From: CAYSYM01 sp964435115
GTDB taxonomy: Bacteria > Chloroflexota > UBA6077 > CF-72
Assembly (NCBI GenBank): GCA_964435115.1
Contig: CAYSYM010000004.1
Coordinates: forward strand, 54,379-118,378
DNA length: 64,000 nucleotides
Direction of reading: 5' to 3'
Shown here: one piece after another, positions 60,085 to 64,000 of the stretch
Numbering within the stretch: position 1 is the first letter of the stretch
How the letters are laid out: every line of letters begins with the position of its first letter
Translations under genes and position numbers: made by a program
The notes under the pieces: model-generated
What the model was told of the DNA's origin: nothing
Seen by the model: only the letters and a program-made list of their open reading frames with translations
Database searches by the model: none

Positions 60085-61748
60085 GGGTTTCCCGGCTGCC
60101 CGCGGTGGGCGAGAGGCGTACGACCACGGGCGCAGACCTGGCCGCGGCCTTGCGTGCGGCGTCGTCCTGGCTGGACACGCAGGCGGCGCGGATCAACGCG
60201 CTCAACGTCTTCCCCGTACCGGATGGCGACACCGGGACGAACATGTCGCTGACGCTCCGCGCCGCGGCGGACGCCCTTCGGGAGCTACCGGGGGCACCCA
60301 GCGTGGGCGAGGTGGCCAAGGTCGCCTACCAGGCGGCGATGATGGGGGCCAGGGGCAACTCAGGTGTCATCCTCTCGCAGCTCCTGCGCGGCTTCGCGCA
60401 CGCCCTCGAAGGGAAGCCGCACCTCACCCCGGACGACCTCGCCCACGCCCTGGCCGAAGGCAGCCAGGTGGCCTACCGCGGTGTCAGCCGGCCGGTGGAG
60501 GGCACGATCCTCACCGTGGCACGGCGGGTGGCCGAGGCCGCACAGGCGGCCGCGAAGCTGAGCGAGGACATCCCGCACCTGCTGGAGCACGCCGTCCGGG
60601 TGGCAGGCGAAGCCGTCGCGGAGACGCCGAACCAGCTCGACGTCCTGCGCAAGGCCGGGGTGGTCGACTCTGGTGGCGAGGGGCTCCGCGTCATCCTGGA
60701 GGGCGCCTGGATGTGGTCGACCGGGCGCCCGCCTGAGGACGTAGCGGGGGTGTCTCCTCCGCACAGCCCGGCGCTCCTCGCGGCCGTAGCGGCTGAGGAC
60801 GAGAGCCCATTCGGCTTCTGCACCGAGTTCCTACTCCGCGAGCCAGACCTCTCGACGTCGGCCATCGAGGCCGCGATGGAGCAGCTGGGCGAGTCGGTCA
60901 TCGCCGTCGGCGACCGTGAGCTGGTGCGCGTCCACGTGCACACGCTGCGCCCGGGGCAGGCGCTCGAGTTCGCCGTGGACCACGGCACGCTGGCCAAGGT
61001 CAAGGTAGAGAACATGGCGCTCCAGCACCAGGAGCTCCTGGCCTCGGCGGTACCTGCCCGGCCGGAGGGCGTGGTGGGGGAGCATCCGCGGGCGACGTCC
61101 GTCGGCGTGATCGCGGTCGCCGCAGGCGAAGGCCTGAAGAAGGTCTTCCGCAGTCTGGGGGCCTGCGTCGTCGAAGGCGGGCAGACGATGAATCCCAGCG
61201 TGCAGGAGATCCTCGCTTCGGTCAACAGCTCCGGCTACCAGCAGCTCATCGTGCTGCCGAACAACGGCAACGTCGTCATGGCGGCGCGGCACGCGCAGCA
61301 GCTCACGCCGCACCAGGTGGAGGTGATCCCGACTGAGACCATTCCCCAGGGCATCGGCGCCTTGCTCGCGTTCAACTTCCAGACCGACTTGAAGACGAAC
61401 GCCGAGGCGATGGCGCAGGCAGCGCGCGCCGTGCACACGGTCGAGGTGACGCGAGCGGTCCGCAACGCCGAGGTCGACGGCGTGAAGGTGCGCACGGGGG
61501 AGTTCATGGGGATCCACGATGGGCGAGTCGTCACGGCCGAGAGCTCGGCGGACGGTGCCGCGCTCCGCACGCTCGAGCCGGTACCGCTGGGCTCGCTGGA
61601 GATCGTGACCATCTACTACGGCGAGGGCGCCACCGACGAGCAGGCGCAGCGCCTGGCCGGGGCGATCCGCGCTGCCCAGCCTGGGCTGGCCGTCGAGGTG
61701 GTGTCGGGCGGCCAGCCCCACTACCCATACGTCATCTCCCTGGAGTAG
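60081..61748 (+). CDS. fakA: Fatty acid kinase catalytic subunit FakA-like (DAK2/YloV)
   Basis: 555 aa. The N-terminal DAK2 kinase domain has the ATP/metal motif PVPDGDTGTN (residues 45-54) and MGARGNSGVILSQLLRG. A linker and the C-terminal FakA domain (about 330-555) follow, with LPNNGNVVMAARHAQQLT and GEFMGIHDGRVV. FakA phosphorylates fatty acids held by FakB (DegV) proteins, so exogenous fatty acids can enter lipid synthesis. No fakB/degV or recG follows here, unlike the usual order, so the binding subunit must be elsewhere. Confidence 0.9.
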   Translation: MRVSRLPAVGERRTTTGADLAAALRAASSWLDTQAARINALNVFPVPDGDTGTNMSLTLRAAADALRELPGAPSVGEVAKVAYQAAMMGARGNSGVILSQLLRGFAHALEGKPHLTPDDLAHALAEGSQVAYRGVSRPVEGTILTVARRVAEAAQAAAKLSEDIPHLLEHAVRVAGEAVAETPNQLDVLRKAGVVDSGGEGLRVILEGAWMWSTGRPPEDVAGVSPPHSPALLAAVAAEDESPFGFCTEFLLREPDLSTSAIEAAMEQLGESVIAVGDRELVRVHVHTLRPGQALEFAVDHGTLAKVKVENMALQHQELLASAVPARPEGVVGEHPRATSVGVIAVAAGEGLKKVFRSLGACVVEGGQTMNPSVQEILASVNSSGYQQLIVLPNNGNVVMAARHAQQLTPHQVEVIPTETIPQGIGALLAFNFQTDLKTNAEAMAQAARAVHTVEVTRAVRNAEVDGVKVRTGEFMGIHDGRVVTAESSADGAALRTLEPVPLGSLEIVTIYYGEGATDEQAQRLAGAIRAAQPGLAVEVVSGGQPHYPYVISLE

Positions 61749-61775
61749 CCGCGCTTTGGACCCCGTGAGCCGTGC

Positions 61776-62614
61776 TCACGTGAGCGCACACTGGAGTGCC
61801 GTAAGCGCCTCGTGCCATTCCGCTTCGTTCGCTGGCTTGCGCGCCCGGAAGGTGACCCCGAGGGTCCCAAAGCTCGCCGCGCTGCTCGCCTGCGGCGCGC
61901 CGCTGAGACGTCAGCCTGCCAGGTGATCTGAAACCTGACGAAGCCGGCAGCCGTGACCGTGGCCTGGAGCTCTGCTTCCAGCAGAGCGCCCGCGATTCAA
62001 CCCGTCCACAGCTCGACAGCGCGCCGGGCGGTTTCGGGCACCACGCTCCGGACCAGGATGTCGCCGACCTGTAGGCGGCCGCCAGGCTTCAGCACGCGGG
62101 CGATCTCGGCGAGCCCCCGCGCCTTGTCCGGCAAGAGGTTGAGCGCACCGTTCGAGATCGCCAGGTCCGCCCAGCCATCGGGGAGGGGGAGCGATTCGGC
62201 ATAGCCGAGCCGGAACTTGGCGTGGGGCAGTCCGGCCTCGGCCGCGCCGCGCCGCGCTTTCCCGACCATGGCTGGTGTCATGTCCACGCCCACCACCTGG
62301 CCGGCCGGCCCGACCAGCTTGGCGGCGATAAGACTATCCAGGCCCGCGCCACAGCCAACGTCGACCACCCGCTCGCCCGGCCGTGGCTGCCCCGGGCGGA
62401 ACGGGTTGCCGGTACCGGCGAATGACGCGATGCACCCGTCGGGAATGCCTTCGAGCCAGGCGTCCTCGTAGCCGAGCAGTCGGGCCAGGGGACGGCCGGT
62501 GTGGAAGTGGAAGCCGCGCTCCGGTTCTCGCGCCACGAGCGCGTACTCGTCCTGGATCGCCTGGCGCAGTGCCTGGACGTCGAGCGCCGGCGCTGGGCTG
62601 GCCTGGTTTGGCAT
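61776..62614 (-). CDS. Putative selenocysteine-containing SAM methyltransferase, with 3' frameshift
   Basis: Class I methyltransferase near ArsM/UbiE. ATG 62614 with GGAGG upstream. SAM motif VVDVGCGAGLDSLIAA (residues 83-98), GVDMTPAM and ISNGALNLLPDK. Codon 206 is an in-frame TGA (61997-61999) in WTG-U-IAGALLEAEL. ArsM-like proteins have Cys here (arsenic-binding), and a hairpin of SECIS type follows. Coding continues 30 codons past the TGA. Near 61904-61909, one missing T (GTC-TC for GTC-TTC) shifts the frame. The shifted frame reads SGAPQASSAASFGTLGVTFR and ends at the TGA 61776-61778, about 279 aa. Either a selenoprotein with an assembly error or recent mutation, or a decaying gene. Confidence 0.72.
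61969..61987 (-). promoter_or_regulatory. Candidate bacterial SECIS element
   Basis: Perfect 8-bp stem GCTCTGCT / AGCAGAGC with apical loop GGA, read on the minus strand. The loop begins 17 nt after the UGA codon. Known bacterial SECIS rules ask for a small apical loop, a G in its first two positions, and about 16-37 nt from the UGA; all are met. It lies inside the coding sequence, as bacterial SECIS elements do. SelB, SelA and tRNA-Sec genes are not in this window. Confidence 0.65.
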
Positions 62615-62642
62615 GAGGTCCTCCGCCTGCAGGTGCTGGTTT

Positions 62643-62664
62643 GTGCCAGGCGTCGCCTGGCGCA
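62643..62664. repeat. Hairpin upstream of the methyltransferase gene
   Basis: GCCAGGCG / CGCCTGGC with a 1-nt spacer, extended by a G-U and a G-C pair. Located 30-50 nt before the methyltransferase ATG in its 5' leader region. It may be a second half of a termination region for the upstream OsmC gene or a leader structure. Confidence 0.35.
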
Positions 62665-62673
62665 AGGGGCCGG

Positions 62674-62709
62674 GGGTCGGGGCGCGGCTCTCACCACACC
62701 CCGACCCCA
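62674..62709 (-). terminator. Probable terminator after the OsmC-family gene
   Basis: Perfect 10-bp stem GGGGTCGGGG (62674-62683) / CCCCGACCCC (62700-62709) with a 16-nt loop, starting 10 nt after the OsmC stop. No U-run. It probably separates the OsmC transcript from the downstream methyltransferase gene. Confidence 0.55.
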
Positions 62710-62719
62710 GACGCGCAGC

Positions 62720-63286
62720 TCAGTCGGCCAGGGTCACTGACACCGGGACAGGATTGCGGAGGATGTCGAGCACGGGCGAGGTCTTCTGGACGTACTCGCA
62801 CAGCGCCTCCACTTTCGCCCGCGGCGCATCCGTCCGGGCCCGGTAGGTCACCTTCACACCCTGGTACCCGGGCCGGACCTGGTCTGAGAGGCCGAGGAAT
62901 CCGTGGAGGTCGACGTCACCCTCCAGGTCGAAGTCCAGGCTCTCCACCCGGATCCCCTGCGCGGCCGCGTTGTAGACGAATCCGACCGCCAGGCAGGCGG
63001 CGAGCGCGTGCAGCACCGCCTCGGCGGCGTTCGGGCCCGCGTTGTTGCCCAGGAGGACGGGTGGCTCGTCCCCTTCCAGGATGAACGGCTTCGAGCGTGA
63101 GGTGTCCTCTTGCCCGGCGCCGAAGAAGCCGTCGATGCTGGTGCGTGCGTGTCCGCCGGCCACCCAGTCCGTGTGGCTGCGGAACGTGAAGCGTGCCAGG
63201 TCTGGCTGCTGCTTGATCGCCTCGATCGTCTTGATGAGCTGGTCGACGTCCACACCGTTCACGATGTGGCTCAACTGCGTGGTCAT
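62720..63286 (-). CDS. OsmC family protein (peroxide/redox related)
   Basis: 188 aa, OsmC/Ohr fold. Central helix with the first reactive cysteine: NAAEAVLHALAACLAVGFVYNAAAQGI. The usual second cysteine region reads LCEYVQKTSPVLDILRNPVPV, where the classical CP is SP, so the standard Ohr two-Cys peroxidase site is not complete and function may differ. ATG at 63286 has GGAGGAGAGGATC in front. It lies next to the putative selenoprotein methyltransferase on the same strand. Confidence 0.85.
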   Translation of the reverse strand: MTTQLSHIVNGVDVDQLIKTIEAIKQQPDLARFTFRSHTDWVAGGHARTSIDGFFGAGQEDTSRSKPFILEGDEPPVLLGNNAGPNAAEAVLHALAACLAVGFVYNAAAQGIRVESLDFDLEGDVDLHGFLGLSDQVRPGYQGVKVTYRARTDAPRAKVEALCEYVQKTSPVLDILRNPVPVSVTLAD

Positions 63287-63735
63287 GATCCTCTCCTCCT
63301 CGTCGATCGCACTGCGTTCGAAGGTGTCGCGTGGTCGCGCCCTGCGGGGTGCGCCGTGTGTGAAAACGTCCCTCTCTCATCTCCCTCCCTGCCAGGTAGC
63401 GCTGGCGGCAGCGCGGAGCGCACGCCACGAGCCCGGCTGGCGCACGCCAGCGCCGTCCTGGGTCCGGGGCGGTATCGGGGCGGGTGTCGCGCACCGGTCT
63501 GCCATCGTGCCCTCCGCGCTCTCCGTCGCCGGAGGCGACCGTCCTGTTCGGCCGTTGGCGGCTGCCTCCACCCGGGCAGCCTAGGCAGCCGCGCTTCGCG
63601 CGCCCTTCCCGCGGGGTTCCTCCTGACTTCCCTGGCACGGACCGGCCTGGCCCGTGGCGTGGCCGGGTCCACCCCGCCCCGGGCGGCTGGACAGCCGTTT
63701 GCGTGGCACCTCTCGCGTATGCTTAGGGGAGCCGC
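63287..63735. other. Divergent intergenic region OsmC / coiled-coil gene
   Basis: 449 nt with no credible gene; open frames here are Arg/Pro/Ala-rich shadows. It must hold promoters for both flanking genes. I see no clear repeat or RNA structure. Confidence 0.45.
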
Positions 63736-64000
63736 ATGCCGTTCCAGACCGTCGACGATGAGCAGGCGTTCCTCCGGCTGCTCGGGCAGCACCCCGAGTG
63801 GCGGGCCGAGGTCCGCCGCGCCATCTTGGCCGACGAGCTCCTGGAGTTGCCCACGATCATCCGGGACCTGGCCGCTGCCCAGCGGCAGACCCAGGCCCAC
63901 CTGGACCAGCTGACCCAGCACGTCGATGAGCTGACCCAACGCGTCGACCAGCTGACCCAGCGGGTCGATGACCTCACCCAGCGGCTGGACCAGCTGACCC
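63736..64000 (+). CDS. Coiled-coil protein with heptad tandem repeats (N-terminal part)
   Basis: First 88 residues of a gene cut by the right edge. The start (MPFQTVDDEQAFLRLLGQHP, then EWRAEVRRAILADELLELP) leads into a coiled coil of 7-residue repeats LTQRVDQ/LTQHVDE/LTQRVDD/LTQRLDQ, encoded by matching 21-nt DNA repeats from about 63903. Similar N-termini and coiled coils occur in DUF3782-like proteins of thermophilic and Chloroflexota genomes that end in a nuclease-like domain; that end is not visible here. Confidence 0.6.
   Translation, partial: MPFQTVDDEQAFLRLLGQHPEWRAEVRRAILADELLELPTIIRDLAAAQRQTQAHLDQLTQHVDELTQRVDQLTQRVDDLTQRLDQLT

Noticed and set aside
61997..61999. Reading the TGA as a simple nonsense mutation
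   Set aside because: Possible, but the Cys position, continued family-like reading and a perfect hairpin at SECIS distance together make recoding more likely.
63903..64000. CRISPR array
   Set aside because: The repeated 21-nt units have no spacers and encode an in-frame coiled coil.

Overview
This is a 64 kb stretch of a very GC-rich (about 70%), densely packed bacterial chromosome with many GTG starts and 1-4 nt start/stop overlaps. No phage, insertion sequence, CRISPR array or rRNA is visible. The gene set suggests a Chloroflexota-like bacterium, with an actinobacterium as the main alternative. The pointers are a coproporphyrin-type heme operon with HemQ, caa3 oxidases next to CtaA/CtaB, an Asp23-FakA pair beside rpmB, a PimA/PIP-synthase/acyltransferase cluster and Tat-type lipoproteins. 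The phylum is an inference from gene content.

Layout. 0-2 kb (minus): TRAP transporter dctPQM, running off the left edge. 2-7.6 kb (minus): prfB with its programmed +1 frameshift, then hisH-hisA-hisF-hisIE and an AI-2E-type permease. 7.7-14.8 kb: secreted sugar dehydrogenase, membrane glycosyltransferase, secreted glycosidase-like protein and a GT2 transferase. 15-18.7 kb (plus): two LpxL/PatA-type acyltransferases, a PimA-like mannosyltransferase and a CDP-alcohol phosphatidyltransferase, resembling the mycobacterial PIM locus. 18.9 kb: tRNA-Arg(CCG). 19.4-26.5 kb (minus): hemQ-hemE-hemH-hemC-hemD-hemA-hemB as one overlapping operon. 26.9-31 kb: nitrilase and more surface-glycan transferases.

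31-43.4 kb (plus): two complete aa3/caa3 oxidase clusters. The first has an A1-type subunit I (Glu in HPEVY) and the second an A2-type subunit I (YSHPAVY). Heme A synthesis genes ctaA-ctaB lie inside the second cluster. Both clusters are preceded by the same palindrome, CTACCC-N4-GGGTAG. 43.5-49.6 kb: a CtaM-like DUF420 protein, an ABC exporter and a ccmABCD heme-export operon with an inserted PRC-barrel gene. So heme synthesis, heme A synthesis, cytochrome c maturation and two heme-copper oxidases lie within about 30 kb.

50-64 kb: chemoreceptor, mreBCD, radC, fmt, rlmN, rpe, rpmB, asp23-like and fakA. The stand-out item is a methyltransferase at 61.8-62.6 kb. Its in-frame UGA replaces a family cysteine and is followed at SECIS distance by a perfect 8-bp hairpin, so it is probably a selenoprotein, although its 3' end also carries an apparent 1-nt frameshift. 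An OsmC-family protein and the start of a coiled-coil protein close the window.
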